The notes under the pieces are model-generated. The model was not told the DNA's origin. It was given only the letters and a program-made list of their open reading frames with translations, and ran no database searches. Positions 9,056 through 18,125 of a DNA stretch of 64,000 nt are shown here, in pieces. Origin of the DNA: an uncultured Planktomarina sp. (GTDB taxonomy: Bacteria; Pseudomonadota; Alphaproteobacteria; Rhodobacterales; Rhodobacteraceae). The DNA is taken from assembly GCA_943788425.1 (NCBI GenBank), contig CALSQF010000006.1:62001-126000 (forward strand). The letters run 5' to 3'. Numbering within the stretch: position 1 is the stretch's first letter; every line of letters begins with the position of its first letter. The translations under genes and the position numbers were made by a program.

Positions 9056-11503
9056 TCAGCTGCGCAAACGCGCATTGTCTGGATCCCAAAGCGGTTGATC
9101 CTCCTGCACCACGGCTTTGCAGCGTTGGCCGAAAATTTCTACCTCCACTTCCGTTCCCGGCACGGCCAAATCAGGGCGCAGCATGGCCAGGGCGATGGAT
9201 TTGCCAACACGGTGGCCAAAATCACCCGAGGTGGTTTCACCCACCACCGTGCCACCCTGCCAAATTGTTGACATATATGGCGCATCATAAGCGCCCGCCT
9301 CAACGATCAGCATGGCAAAGGCTTTCTTGCGCCCTTGTTGCTTTTCGTTCCGCAAAGCAGCCTTGCCGGGAAAGTCTTGCGGCTTGTCCAATTTGACAAA
9401 TCGCTCAAGTCCCGCTTCCAAAAGGCTGTAATCTGTCGACAGATCGCCTTTCCAAGCACGGTACCCTTTTTCGATCCGCAGGCTGTTGAGCGCATACATG
9501 CCAAAGGGTTTGGCGCCGGCCGCAATTACAGCATCATAAAGCGCTGGGATTTTAGCGTTTTGCGCATGAATTTCCCAGCCAAGTTCACCGGCAAAAGAGA
9601 CCCGCAGAAGCGCGCAATCCTGCCTGGCCACCTGTGCCGCTTGATGCGTCAACCACCCCAAAGACAGATCCGCATCGGTCCCCATTTTGGTTAAAACCTC
9701 GCGGGCTTTGGGACCTGTGACAATCAAAGTTGAAAAGTCTTTGGTATGGTCCACCAGCTCCAAACCAGCCGGCAGATCTGACTTGAGCACATCATAATCG
9801 TGCCATTGCGCGCTGGCGGCGGTAATCAATGTGAAATGCTCCTCGGCGTGACGCACAACTGACATCTCTGTCAAAATCCGGCCGCGGTTATCGGCAAAAT
9901 AAGCCAGGTTCATACGGCCAATCTTTGGCAGTCCGCCGGTGATTTTACCGCGCAAATATTCTGCGGCGCCGTCGCCCGTGAGGTTGAAACGGCTGAAGCC
10001 GGGCAAATCCAACACGCCGCAATGATCGCGCACGGCCTCGACCTCTTGGCGAATACGTTCGGCCCATGGGCCCTCACGTTCCCAAGTCTGGGTCGCCTCA
10101 TGGGCGGTGTCATCTCCCGGCTGCGCAAACCAATTGGCCCGCTCCCAGCCGTTATAAGCCCCCATTACGCCACCGGCCGCACGCACCTTATCATGAACAG
10201 GTGAGAGTTTCTTGTCCCGTCCTGCGGGCCATTCGTGATGCGGGAAATGCATGGCATATTCATGACCATAAACTTCCATGGCCTTGCGGTCACAATAGTC
10301 TTGATCTGTGTAATCGGTATAGCGGCGCGGATCGACCGCCCACATATCCCATTCGGTTTCCCCTTCGGTGATCCATTCCGCCAAGACTTTACCGGCCCCG
10401 CCGCCTTGGGTGATGCCAAATGTAAAGACGCAGCCTTCATAAGCGTTCTTCACACCGGGCATAGGCCCGATGAGCGGAAGCCCGTCGGGCGCATAGGGAA
10501 TTGGGCCATTGATCACCCGACCAACGCCTTGAGAGCCCAAAATCGGAACCCGCGCCATCGCGTCTTCGATATACCACTCCAAACGTTCCAGATCGTCAGG
10601 ATAGAGCTGGAAGCTGAAATCCTCTGGCATCGGGTCTTCGGACGTCACCCAATGGGCTTTGCAATTGCGCTCATAGGGACCAAGGTTCAACCCGTGTTTA
10701 TCCTGCCGCAAGTAATAGGAAGAATCCACATCCCGTAAGAGGGGCACTTTGCGGCCATTGGCCTCTGTCCATTCCTTCAATTCAGGAATTTCTTCAGTTA
10801 AAAAATATTGATGGCTCATCACCGTCATGGGAACGGTCCGACCGCCGTAGGGTTTGAACCATTCACCCACGCGCTGCGCATAATAACCGGCACAATTGAC
10901 CACTTTTTCGCAGCGGATATCACCCTTGTCCGTATGGACAATCCATTCATCTCCCACCTGCGTGACCCCAGTTGCCGGGCAAAACCGCTGAATACTGGCG
11001 CCCATATCTCGCGCCCCTTTGGCCAGTGCTTGAGTGAGCTGGGCGGGGTCAATATCACCGTCATCGGGATCCCATAGCCCGCCTGCCAGATCATGCGTCT
11101 CCAAAAAGGGATAGGCATCTTTCATATCTGAAACGGACATCATCTCGATGTCCAAGCCCTGATACCGGCCCATTGTGCGCGCGCGCTCAAATTCCAGCAT
11201 CCGGTTTTTGTCGTGAGCCAGTCGAATAGAGCCCGTGACATGATAATTCATCGGGTAATCCACCTCTTCGGCCAAACCAGCATAGAGACCCAGAGAATAG
11301 CGCTGCATATTCATAATCGCCCAGCTGGTCGAGAAGGACGGGCAATTGCCCGCCGCATGCCAAGTTGAACCGGCGGTCAGCTCATTTTTCTCCAGCAAGA
11401 CACAATCGGTCCACCCGGCTTTAGCCAAATGATACAGGGTCGACACGCCAACAACGCCGCCCCCAATAATGACAACCCTTGCCGTGGTTGGAAAATCACT
11501 CAT
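9056..11503 (-). CDS. Dimethylglycine dehydrogenase-like FAD flavoprotein with GcvT domain
   Basis: The 815-residue protein has the same plan as the product of the gene at 5224-7677: FAD-binding GGGVVGVSTLYHL at about 15-27, ELTAGSTWHAAG at 41-52 with His49 at the covalent flavin position, and a C-terminal folate-binding GcvT domain. The stretch following the His (RYSLGLYAGLAEEVDYPMNY, GSIRLA, GDGDIDP-like) resembles mitochondrial dimethylglycine dehydrogenase. The likely reaction is dimethylglycine to sarcosine with transfer of the methyl carbon to tetrahydrofolate. It is 11 bases downstream of a LysE gene and 12 bases upstream of the methyltransferase gene. The substrate is inferred from similarity and context. 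Confidence 0.82.
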   Translation of the reverse strand: MSDFPTTARVVIIGGGVVGVSTLYHLAKAGWTDCVLLEKNELTAGSTWHAAGNCPSFSTSWAIMNMQRYSLGLYAGLAEEVDYPMNYHVTGSIRLAHDKNRMLEFERARTMGRYQGLDIEMMSVSDMKDAYPFLETHDLAGGLWDPDDGDIDPAQLTQALAKGARDMGASIQRFCPATGVTQVGDEWIVHTDKGDIRCEKVVNCAGYYAQRVGEWFKPYGGRTVPMTVMSHQYFLTEEIPELKEWTEANGRKVPLLRDVDSSYYLRQDKHGLNLGPYERNCKAHWVTSEDPMPEDFSFQLYPDDLERLEWYIEDAMARVPILGSQGVGRVINGPIPYAPDGLPLIGPMPGVKNAYEGCVFTFGITQGGGAGKVLAEWITEGETEWDMWAVDPRRYTDYTDQDYCDRKAMEVYGHEYAMHFPHHEWPAGRDKKLSPVHDKVRAAGGVMGAYNGWERANWFAQPGDDTAHEATQTWEREGPWAERIRQEVEAVRDHCGVLDLPGFSRFNLTGDGAAEYLRGKITGGLPKIGRMNLAYFADNRGRILTEMSVVRHAEEHFTLITAASAQWHDYDVLKSDLPAGLELVDHTKDFSTLIVTGPKAREVLTKMGTDADLSLGWLTHQAAQVARQDCALLRVSFAGELGWEIHAQNAKIPALYDAVIAAGAKPFGMYALNSLRIEKGYRAWKGDLSTDYSLLEAGLERFVKLDKPQDFPGKAALRNEKQQGRKKAFAMLIVEAGAYDAPYMSTIWQGGTVVGETTSGDFGHRVGKSIALAMLRPDLAVPGTEVEVEIFGQRCKAVVQEDQPLWDPDNARLRS

Positions 11504-11514
11504 TTTGGTCTCCC

Positions 11515-12141
11515 TCAGTCAATGATCAAACGGGCTGCCAGCCCGCCGAGTAAAATTGCAGATATTTTGTTCAGAACGCCAGCGCGCGCGCCCAGCGCCG
11601 CCGCGAAATAGCCAGACCCGCCACCAAGGCAGAGCGTGAACAACGCCCCATTCACCAAAAATATTGTTCCAAGGATCAAGATCTGCACCCATATGGGGCC
11701 AACGGCGGGGTCAGTGAATTGCGGAATGAAGGCAAAGATAAAAAGTGCGGTTTTCGGGTTCGATACATTGATGAAAAACCCACGCCGCGCCGCCTGCCAA
11801 ACACCACGGCTGCCGCGCGCCCGCACCACTACGTCGCTGCTTCGCCAAGCCTGCAGTGCCATCCAAGCCAGATAGGCCGCACCTAAGATGCGGATGGCAT
11901 CATAGGCCGCAGGATGCGCCAATAATAAAGCTGACAGCCCAGCGGCCGCTGCTAAAATATGCACCACAACACCAAGATTCACACCGAGTGCCGCTGCCAC
12001 GCCAATGCGCGGACCGCCGGAAAGACCACTGGACATAATGAACAGAAAATCTGCTCCTGGCGTGAGGTTTAAGATCAAGCCAGCAATCACAAATCCGGTG
12101 ATCAGCGCAGGCTCAAATCCCCAAAGGATCTCCCACATCAT
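11515..12141 (-). CDS. LysE/RhtB-family amino acid exporter
   Basis: This membrane protein of about 208 residues has six hydrophobic segments and the LysE signature near the start (LNLTPGADFLFIMSSGL), plus NVSNPKTALFIFAFIPQF in the middle, typical of RhtB-type exporters. These proteins export amino acids such as lysine, threonine, homoserine or leucine. I chose the ATG at 12141 because GAGG lies at proper spacing before it and the open frame further upstream overlaps the previous gene. It is the second of two tandem exporters in the operon. The substrate is unknown; glycine or methionine would be logical here. Confidence 0.87.
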   Translation of the reverse strand: MMWEILWGFEPALITGFVIAGLILNLTPGADFLFIMSSGLSGGPRIGVAAALGVNLGVVVHILAAAAGLSALLLAHPAAYDAIRILGAAYLAWMALQAWRSSDVVVRARGSRGVWQAARRGFFINVSNPKTALFIFAFIPQFTDPAVGPIWVQILILGTIFLVNGALFTLCLGGGSGYFAAALGARAGVLNKISAILLGGLAARLIID

Positions 12142-12154
12142 TGCGAAGCCTCCC

Positions 12155-12775
12155 TCATGCCGTGCTTCGCATCGAACTGGCGCCGAGCAAAAGCCCGTAG
12201 GCGATAAAGCAAACCGCCAGCCCGCGCCGCAGCGAGACATTGAAGACTTTGGCCATGGCCGATTTTCCGAAAGCGGCACCCAAAGCTGTATAGCCCGTAT
12301 AGGACAACGCAGTCAGCCCCAGAGCCGTCGGCATAATCACCACCATTTGATCCCAAATTGGCACATCCGGCTGAACAAATTGACTGAATGCGGCTAAATA
12401 TCCGGCCACCGACTTTGCGTTGATCGTCGCAATGGCCAATGCCCGCCCATATATGGAACCTGGCGCTGGATTGAGCTTGGGCGGTGTTCCGGCCATTAGC
12501 CAACCGCGAATGCCAAGAAAAATCAAAACAGCCGCGCCGATCAACTTGGCCAGGGAAAAGGCTGTGGGGGATGCCAAGAGCAGCGCGGTGATGCCATAAG
12601 CCGATAAGATCAAGAACGCAGTCGCTTGAGTCAAAATCGCCAAAACGGCCCAAAGACCTCGGCGCAGGCCGTAGCTCATGCCGTTGCTGATGCAATTGAC
12701 TGCATTTGGGCCAGGGGTTGTCACGAAAACCACCCAAAATCCTGCAAATATGATCCAGCCCTGAAATGTCATCAA
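12155..12775 (-). CDS. LysE/RhtB-family amino acid exporter
   Basis: The 206-residue protein is a second LysE-family exporter with about six membrane segments and the N-terminal signature FVTTPGPNAVNCISNGMSYG. It is not a close copy of the neighbouring exporter, so the pair is not a recent duplication. Its start overlaps the stop of the XRE-cupin regulator (ATGA overlap; a second ATG at 12772), which points to translational coupling. The gene at 11515-12141 follows after 13 bases. Confidence 0.87.
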   Translation of the reverse strand: MMTFQGWIIFAGFWVVFVTTPGPNAVNCISNGMSYGLRRGLWAVLAILTQATAFLILSAYGITALLLASPTAFSLAKLIGAAVLIFLGIRGWLMAGTPPKLNPAPGSIYGRALAIATINAKSVAGYLAAFSQFVQPDVPIWDQMVVIMPTALGLTALSYTGYTALGAAFGKSAMAKVFNVSLRRGLAVCFIAYGLLLGASSMRSTA

Positions 12776-13341
12776 TACACCGGTGGCGCGATCACCCAGA
12801 TCACCTGGCAGGGTTTGTCGGTTGGATTTTCCCAGCGGAAAAATTCGCCTTTGATACGAAAACTGTCACCCGGCGCCAAAAGGTAGTCTGCATCGCCAAT
12901 CCAAAGTTTCAATTGTCCAGAAAGAATATATCCCACTTCCTGAGTGGGGCGGGCGACAGCAGGGTATAGCTTTGCCCCAGGTTCAAATGTGGAATGAAGC
13001 ATCTCAAAATCATCGGTTAAATCGGGTGAAAGCAGCTCTTCGACCAACCCAGCTTCCCGGCTGCCAATAGGGCGCCTGCTGTTTTTACGCACCACATAGC
13101 CAGCCTCATCTGCAGGCGCGGGACCAGACCCAAACAAAGACGAGATCGACACATCCAAGGCCCGGGCCAAATCACGCAGATCATTAATCGCAGGCTCAGA
13201 CATATCTCGCTCAACTTGGCTCAACCACCCCACCGAGCGCCCAAGCGTTTGCGCCAGCTCCGCAAGGGTCAATCCCCGCGCCTTACGCAGCGCCCGAATA
13301 TCGGCCCCAAGGGTGTTTAGATCTGTCTGTCCTTGCAGCAT
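12772..13341 (-). CDS. XRE-family transcriptional regulator with C-terminal cupin domain
   Basis: The 189-residue protein has an N-terminal helix-turn-helix (about residues 8-65, IRALRKARGLTLAELAQTLG with GWLSQVERD) and a C-terminal cupin barrel (about 115-185, GYILSGQLKLWIGDADYLLA and GDSFRIKGEFFRWENPTD) that probably binds the effector. Regulators of this kind often control nearby catabolic genes for amines or amino acids. It is the first gene of the seven-gene operon, and the 85-base region before it holds an inverted repeat that could be its own operator. Ligand and sign of regulation are unknown. Confidence 0.88.
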   Translation of the reverse strand: MLQGQTDLNTLGADIRALRKARGLTLAELAQTLGRSVGWLSQVERDMSEPAINDLRDLARALDVSISSLFGSGPAPADEAGYVVRKNSRRPIGSREAGLVEELLSPDLTDDFEMLHSTFEPGAKLYPAVARPTQEVGYILSGQLKLWIGDADYLLAPGDSFRIKGEFFRWENPTDKPCQVIWVIAPPVY

Positions 13342-13344
13342 CGC

Positions 13345-13420
13345 GTGAAATTTTCCGACATTTTTTCATTTCCAAGCTTATCGTTGGCAGAAGCCGTGAA
13401 AAAAAGCAACAAATTTTCAC
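13345..13420. promoter_or_regulatory. Candidate operator: GTGAAAA-N11-TTTTCAC inverted repeat plus a half-site
   Basis: In the gap between the XRE-cupin gene and the methionine sulfoxide reductase gene, GTGAAAA (13396-13402) and TTTTCAC (13414-13420) form a perfect 7-base inverted repeat with an 11-base spacer. A further GTGAAATTTT lies at 13345-13354, just before the regulator start. The spacing fits a dimeric regulator, and autoregulation by the XRE-cupin protein is the simplest reading. This is inference from pattern and position. Confidence 0.4.
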
Positions 13421-13426
13421 CGGTAA

Positions 13427-13882
13427 CTATCTGCTAAAAACCGAGGCAAGAATAGCCTCCAAAGCCTGCGCATCTTCTTGGGAAAAAGCATCTGGTTGAT
13501 CGCTGTCGATATCTAATACAGCTATCACATCACCCGCGCCGTTAAACACAGGCAAAACCAACTCAGATCGGGTCGAGCTGGCGCAGGCAATATGGCCCTC
13601 AAAGGCCTCCACATCCGGCACCAATTGCGTGGTTTTCAAGCGCGCTGCTGCGCCACAAACCCCACGTGAGAACGGAATTTGCAAACACCCATGCCCGCCT
13701 TGATAGGGACCAATCTTGAGCATCTCCGGTCCAGTTACACGATAAAATCCCGTCCAATCAAAGCGGTCATCACTGTGATGCAGCTCACAGACCACACTGG
13801 CCATAAGAGCGATTGTATCGTCCTCGCCAGCACAAAGGCTCGCGATGGTTTTTCTCAACTCTTCATAATTCACCCGAGCCAT
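13427..13882 (-). CDS. msrC: Free methionine-(R)-sulfoxide reductase (GAF domain)
   Basis: fRMsr reduces free methionine-R-sulfoxide in the cytosol using a GAF-domain fold. The 151-residue protein covers the whole family and keeps the three family cysteines: Cys66 (GGHGCLQIP), Cys76 (SRGVCGAA) and Cys100 (HIACASSTRSE), together with FDWTGFYRV and the LDIDSDQ segment. The start is an ATG at 13882, 11 bases after the thiolase stop, so the two are probably co-transcribed. It sits upstream of the operon that may make methionine, which could be relevant or chance. Confidence 0.9.
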   Translation of the reverse strand: MARVNYEELRKTIASLCAGEDDTIALMASVVCELHHSDDRFDWTGFYRVTGPEMLKIGPYQGGHGCLQIPFSRGVCGAAARLKTTQLVPDVEAFEGHIACASSTRSELVLPVFNGAGDVIAVLDIDSDQPDAFSQEDAQALEAILASVFSR

Positions 13883-13893
13883 ATCCGCAGCCT

Positions 13894-15072
13894 TTATACG
13901 CGTTCAATGGCAATGGCAGTGCCCTCGCCCCCGCCGATGCAAATCGCCGCAACACCGCGCTTGAGATCATGCCGTTCCAAGGCGTTCAACAAGGTCACCA
14001 AAATTCGTGCGCCAGAAGCGCCAATGGGATGGCCCAGGGCGCAAGCGCCACCATAAACATTTACAACATCCGGGCTAAGTTCCATTTCATGCATGAAGGC
14101 CATGGGCACCACAGCAAAGGCCTCGTTGACCTCCCACAAATCCACATCCGCAACAGCCCAGCCGAGGCGATCTAAAAGTTTTCGGGCCGCAGGAACCGGT
14201 GCGGTGGTGAACCAACCGGGTGCTTGTGCATGGCTGGCGTGCCCCATGATGCGCGCGCGCGGCCTGTAGCCCTTTGCCGCGAGGCCAGAGGCATTGGCCA
14301 AAACTAGAGCCGCCGCCCCATCCGAAATCGACGAAGAATTGGCCGCTGTCACTGTGCCGCCCTCCCGGAACGCGGGTTTTAAATGTGGAATTTTATCTGG
14401 CCGGGCATTGCCGGGTTGCTCATCCATGACAACCTCAACCGTCGCTTTGCGTCCCACCAATGTCACCGGTGCAATTTCGGCTGCAGCGGCGCCGCTGGCC
14501 TGCGCCGCCAAGGCACGCTCAAGGGAGCGCAGTGCATAGGCATCTTGCGCGGCACGGGAGAACTGAAAATGCATCGCACAATCCTCAGCGAAGGTGCCCA
14601 TCAAGCGCCCTTTGTCATAGGCATCCTCGAGACCGTCCAGAAACATGCTGTCTTGCACCTGCCCATGGCCGAGCCGCGCGCCACCGCGCATTTTTGGCAG
14701 AAGATATGGCGCTTGGGTCATGCTCTCCATTCCGCCTGTAACCATCGCCTGACCGTGGCCCAAAGCCAATTGATCATACCCCATCATGGTGGCTTTCATG
14801 CCCGAGCCGCACATTTTATTAATCGTGGTTGCAGGCACATCTTCGCCCAGCCCTGCAGCAAACCCCGCTTGCCGAGCTGGCGCTTGGCCCTGCCCACCCG
14901 GCAGGACGCAGCCCATCAGCACTTCATTCACATCATCCGGTGCAACATCGCCGGCTGCAAGCGCCGCTGCGATCGCAACACCGCCCAACTGACTCGCAGG
15001 TGCATCGGCCAAAGCCCCCTGCATCCCACCCATCGGCGTACGGGCCGCTCCTACGATATAAACATCTTCCAT
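13894..15072 (-). CDS. Thiolase (acetyl-CoA C-acyltransferase family)
   Basis: Thiolases make or cleave beta-ketoacyl-CoA. The protein of 392 residues has the nucleophilic Cys in TTINKMCGSGMKA (about residue 88), NEAF, the His motif GACALGHPIGASGAR and the C-terminal CIGGGEG. I start at the ATG at 15072, which is preceded by AGAGG; a further ATG at 15099 adds nine residues and lacks support. Biosynthetic versus degradative function cannot be separated from sequence alone. It is not a copy of the second thiolase at 55887, which differs throughout. Confidence 0.9.
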   Translation of the reverse strand: MEDVYIVGAARTPMGGMQGALADAPASQLGGVAIAAALAAGDVAPDDVNEVLMGCVLPGGQGQAPARQAGFAAGLGEDVPATTINKMCGSGMKATMMGYDQLALGHGQAMVTGGMESMTQAPYLLPKMRGGARLGHGQVQDSMFLDGLEDAYDKGRLMGTFAEDCAMHFQFSRAAQDAYALRSLERALAAQASGAAAAEIAPVTLVGRKATVEVVMDEQPGNARPDKIPHLKPAFREGGTVTAANSSSISDGAAALVLANASGLAAKGYRPRARIMGHASHAQAPGWFTTAPVPAARKLLDRLGWAVADVDLWEVNEAFAVVPMAFMHEMELSPDVVNVYGGACALGHPIGASGARILVTLLNALERHDLKRGVAAICIGGGEGTAIAIERV

Positions 15073-15232
15073 GACGCGCCTCTTTTTAACATTTTCCACC
15101 TACTTATGACGCGGCCAGCACCTTGGGAGCAAGGCTTTGCATCAGAAAATCACAAACCTGACGCAGCCCCCTCGCCTCCGCCGCATTATCCGCTATATTC
15201 GAATGAGCTCAATCTAAAAGGCTCAACTGCAC

Positions 15233-16810
15233 ATGCGCGATTTTCACCTTCCCGGCCGGTCGGCCGTCTTTGCAACCAATGGCATGGTCGCAACCTCTCA
15301 CCCTTTGGCCGCCGCCACTGCGATTGATATTTTAAAAGCGGGTGGCAACGCAGCGGATGCGGCGATTGCAGCGGCGGTTTTGTTGGGCATCTGTGAGCCG
15401 CAAATGACCGGTATTGGCGGCGATATGTTCGCCCTGGTCCAAAAGGATCCAGCCTCTGAGGTTGTCGCCCTCAACGGATCTGGACGCGCGCCGCTGGCTG
15501 CAAATGCAGCTGCCTTGCGCGATGCAGGGCACGGCACGGTCCCACTGCACAGCGTCGATGCGGTGACGATACCCGGCGCAATGGACGGATTTTGCACCCT
15601 AGCAAAAGATTTCGGCGCCCTGCCCCTAAAAGAGACCCTCGCGCCTGCTATTCATTATGCCCGTGCAGGCGTGCCCGTTGCCCCAAAAGTTGCCTTTGAC
15701 TGGGCCCAAAACACGCAGGCGCTGCAAGGATCCGCGCGCGACACATATCTAACCGCTGGCGCAGCGCCAAAACTTGGGCAACTCTTCGCCGCGCCTGGGC
15801 AAGTGGAGGTTCTCGAGCGGGTGGCTGCAGAAGGCCGCGATGGGTTTTATACCGGCGCAGTTGCCGAAGATATGCAAGCCAGCCTGCGCGCGGCAGGAGG
15901 GTGTCACAGTCTTGAGGATTTTGCCGCTACCAAATCCACCTATGGCACACCGCTGCGCGCCTCTTATAAGGGTGTTGAAATGCTTGAGCATCCCGCCAAT
16001 GGTCAGGGCGCAACCGCCCTATTGATGCTCAATATGATGAAACATTTTGACATCGCCGCAATGGCACCTTTCGGGACAGAACGGGCGCATATCGAAGCCG
16101 AAATCTCCAAGCTGGCCTATGATGCGCGCAATCGCTTTATTGCCGATGGCGATTATGCCAGCCGCGTTGATCATATGATGGCCCCCGAAACCGCCGCGCA
16201 GCTCGCCAGATTAATCGACCCCAACCGCGCCATGGCAAATCCGCATGGGCTGTCCGAAGCGATCCATAAAGATACGATTTACATTACCGTCGTCGACAAA
16301 AACCGGATGGCCGTTTCATTGATCTACTCAATCTTCCATGCCTTTGGATCCGGAATTGCCTCAGACAGATTTGGAATCTTATTTCAAAATCGCGGAGCGG
16401 GCTTCTCGCTTGCCGCCGGCCACCCCAATGAGCTGGCCGGCGGCAAGCGCCCTATGCACACGATCATCCCCGGCATGCTGGCCGAAGGCGGGCGTATCAC
16501 TATGCCCTTTGGAGTGATGGGCGGCTCCTATCAATCCAACGGCCATGCTCGTTTCCTGTCAAACATGGTAGATTTCAACTTGGACCCACAAGAGGCGATC
16601 GATGCACCCCGCTGCTTTTCAGACGCAGGCACGATGAAAGTCGAGCGCGGATATGGGCCGCAGGTCGCTCAAGAGCTGTCCGATATGGGCCATAAGGTCG
16701 AAATACCCGACGGGCCAATTGGCGGCGCTCAGGCAATTTTAATTGGTGCAGACGGCGTCCTGCAAGGCGCATCTGACCCCCGCAAGGACGGATGCGCCTT
16801 GGGCTATTAA
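15233..16810 (+). CDS. ggt: Gamma-glutamyltransferase family protein (Ntn hydrolase)
   Basis: GGT-type enzymes hydrolyse gamma-glutamyl bonds or transfer the glutamyl group, and mature by self-cleavage before a Thr. The 525-residue protein has the N-terminal GMVATSHPLAAATAIDIL and GGNAADAAIAAA segments and a cleavage-site region DTIYITVVDKN, where Thr348 aligns with the catalytic Thr. I see no convincing Sec signal peptide, so it may be cytosolic. Its stop overlaps the stop of the convergent hspQ gene in the four bases TTAA. Some bacterial members are acylases, so the substrate is open. Confidence 0.88.
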   Translation: MRDFHLPGRSAVFATNGMVATSHPLAAATAIDILKAGGNAADAAIAAAVLLGICEPQMTGIGGDMFALVQKDPASEVVALNGSGRAPLAANAAALRDAGHGTVPLHSVDAVTIPGAMDGFCTLAKDFGALPLKETLAPAIHYARAGVPVAPKVAFDWAQNTQALQGSARDTYLTAGAAPKLGQLFAAPGQVEVLERVAAEGRDGFYTGAVAEDMQASLRAAGGCHSLEDFAATKSTYGTPLRASYKGVEMLEHPANGQGATALLMLNMMKHFDIAAMAPFGTERAHIEAEISKLAYDARNRFIADGDYASRVDHMMAPETAAQLARLIDPNRAMANPHGLSEAIHKDTIYITVVDKNRMAVSLIYSIFHAFGSGIASDRFGILFQNRGAGFSLAAGHPNELAGGKRPMHTIIPGMLAEGGRITMPFGVMGGSYQSNGHARFLSNMVDFNLDPQEAIDAPRCFSDAGTMKVERGYGPQVAQELSDMGHKVEIPDGPIGGAQAILIGADGVLQGASDPRKDGCALGY

Positions 16811-17130
16811 TTCAACTGAAACTGTAAAGGATAGGCGCCGTTCTCAAAAGGGCCAAAAATATCCTCAATATCAGGGTGATCCACTGGGTCCCCCGATATA
16901 TCCGCCACAAGATTTTGTTCGGAAACATAGGCAATATAATAGCTTTGATCGTTCTCGGCCAACAAGTGGTAATAGGGTTGATCCTTCACCGGCCGCGCCT
17001 CTTCCGGAATGGCTGCATACCATTCGTCCGTATTGGAAAACTCTGGATCCACATCGAAAACGACCCCGCGAAACGGGTGTTTTTTATGCCGGACGATTTG
17101 GCCCAAATGATATTTCGCTTCAGCTTGCAA
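16807..17130 (-). CDS. hspQ: Heat shock protein HspQ
   Basis: HspQ (YccV family) is a small protein that modulates Lon proteolysis and binds hemimethylated DNA in enterobacteria. The 107-residue protein matches the whole family (YHLGQIVRHKKHPFRGVVFD, DEWYAAIPEE, QPYYHLLAEND, YVSEQNLV). The start appears to be TTG at 17130, with AGGTG just upstream. The end overlaps the convergent GGT gene by four bases. Confidence 0.9.
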   Translation of the reverse strand: MQAEAKYHLGQIVRHKKHPFRGVVFDVDPEFSNTDEWYAAIPEEARPVKDQPYYHLLAENDQSYYIAYVSEQNLVADISGDPVDHPDIEDIFGPFENGAYPLQFQLN

Positions 17131-17332
17131 AGGTCACCTATGGTTTGAACCTTCTTTTACGCGGATTTGGATCCAAATGTCTATGCGATCACGCAGAATT
17201 GATACCCATGCGTGCCATAATTTCGCAATCAGACGAATGGCTGCCAAAACCGTGGCACCATTGCAAAATTCCCGGAATGACGCTATTAATAAACGCAAAA
17301 GCTGGCCAAATTAACAAAAAGTGACCGCACCC

Positions 17333-17923
17333 ATGAGCAGTATTCTTCGCAGCCTCGTTCTGATCACCCTTCTGGCGGGGTGTTCTTTTTCTGGTGGCAA
17401 TTCAAATCCGCCACGGAATCTAGACAATGCCTGCTCGATATTAGATCAGCGCCGCAGCTTCCTGCCGGCCTTTCGTGCGGCCAAACGCAAATATGGCGTG
17501 CCAATTTCGACGCAAATGGCGATAATTTGGCAAGAAAGCAAATTCAAAGCTAATGCCAGAACACCAAAGAAATATATACTCTGGGTCATTCCAGCCGGTC
17601 GTCAAAGCTCGGCCTATGGCTATGCGCAGGCGCTAGATGGAACTTGGAAAGAATATAAGAAAAGCGCAGGCCGCTGGGGCGCCAGCCGCACCAATATCCG
17701 TGATGCTGCAGATTTCATGGGCTGGTATATGGCGCAAAGCCGCCGATCTCTGGGCATTCCGATGTCCGACACGCGCAACCAATATCTCGCCTACCACGAA
17801 GGCCGGACCGGTTATCGCCGCGGATCATACAAATCCAAACGCTGGCTGATTAATATCGCAAATGGCCTCAACCGCCGGGCGGCGATGTATAAGAGGCAAT
17901 TGATCAGCTGCGGTAAGGGATAG
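17333..17923 (+). CDS. Lipoprotein with lytic transglycosylase (SLT) domain
   Basis: The protein of about 196 residues begins with a lipoprotein signal (LVLITLLAGC, lipobox LAGC) and is therefore likely anchored in an envelope membrane. The mature part resembles a compact SLT/lysozyme-like domain: MAIIWQESKF supplies the catalytic Glu, followed by SSAYGYAQAL and a TNIRDAADFMGWYMA segment. It would cleave peptidoglycan glycan strands, perhaps during envelope assembly. A GTG at 17321 adds four residues and is an alternative start. No operon partner is evident; the gaps on each side are about 200 bases and show nothing recognisable. Confidence 0.83.
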   Translation: MSSILRSLVLITLLAGCSFSGGNSNPPRNLDNACSILDQRRSFLPAFRAAKRKYGVPISTQMAIIWQESKFKANARTPKKYILWVIPAGRQSSAYGYAQALDGTWKEYKKSAGRWGASRTNIRDAADFMGWYMAQSRRSLGIPMSDTRNQYLAYHEGRTGYRRGSYKSKRWLINIANGLNRRAAMYKRQLISCGKG

Positions 17924-18125
17924 CAGCCGGATTTGCCAACAGGTCGTAAGATCAAAAGAGCCTGTAACTTGGATCGCAAAATTTCGATTTGAGCGGAGCA
18001 TCTGCGCCCAAACCTAGTGTTGCCCGGTGATGCCACTGGCCTGGGAATATCTGCAATATGATTTTATTATGCAGAGGTCCTTTGCAAGCTATTGTCCTAA
18101 GGCATTGAGTCACCCGCGACACACC

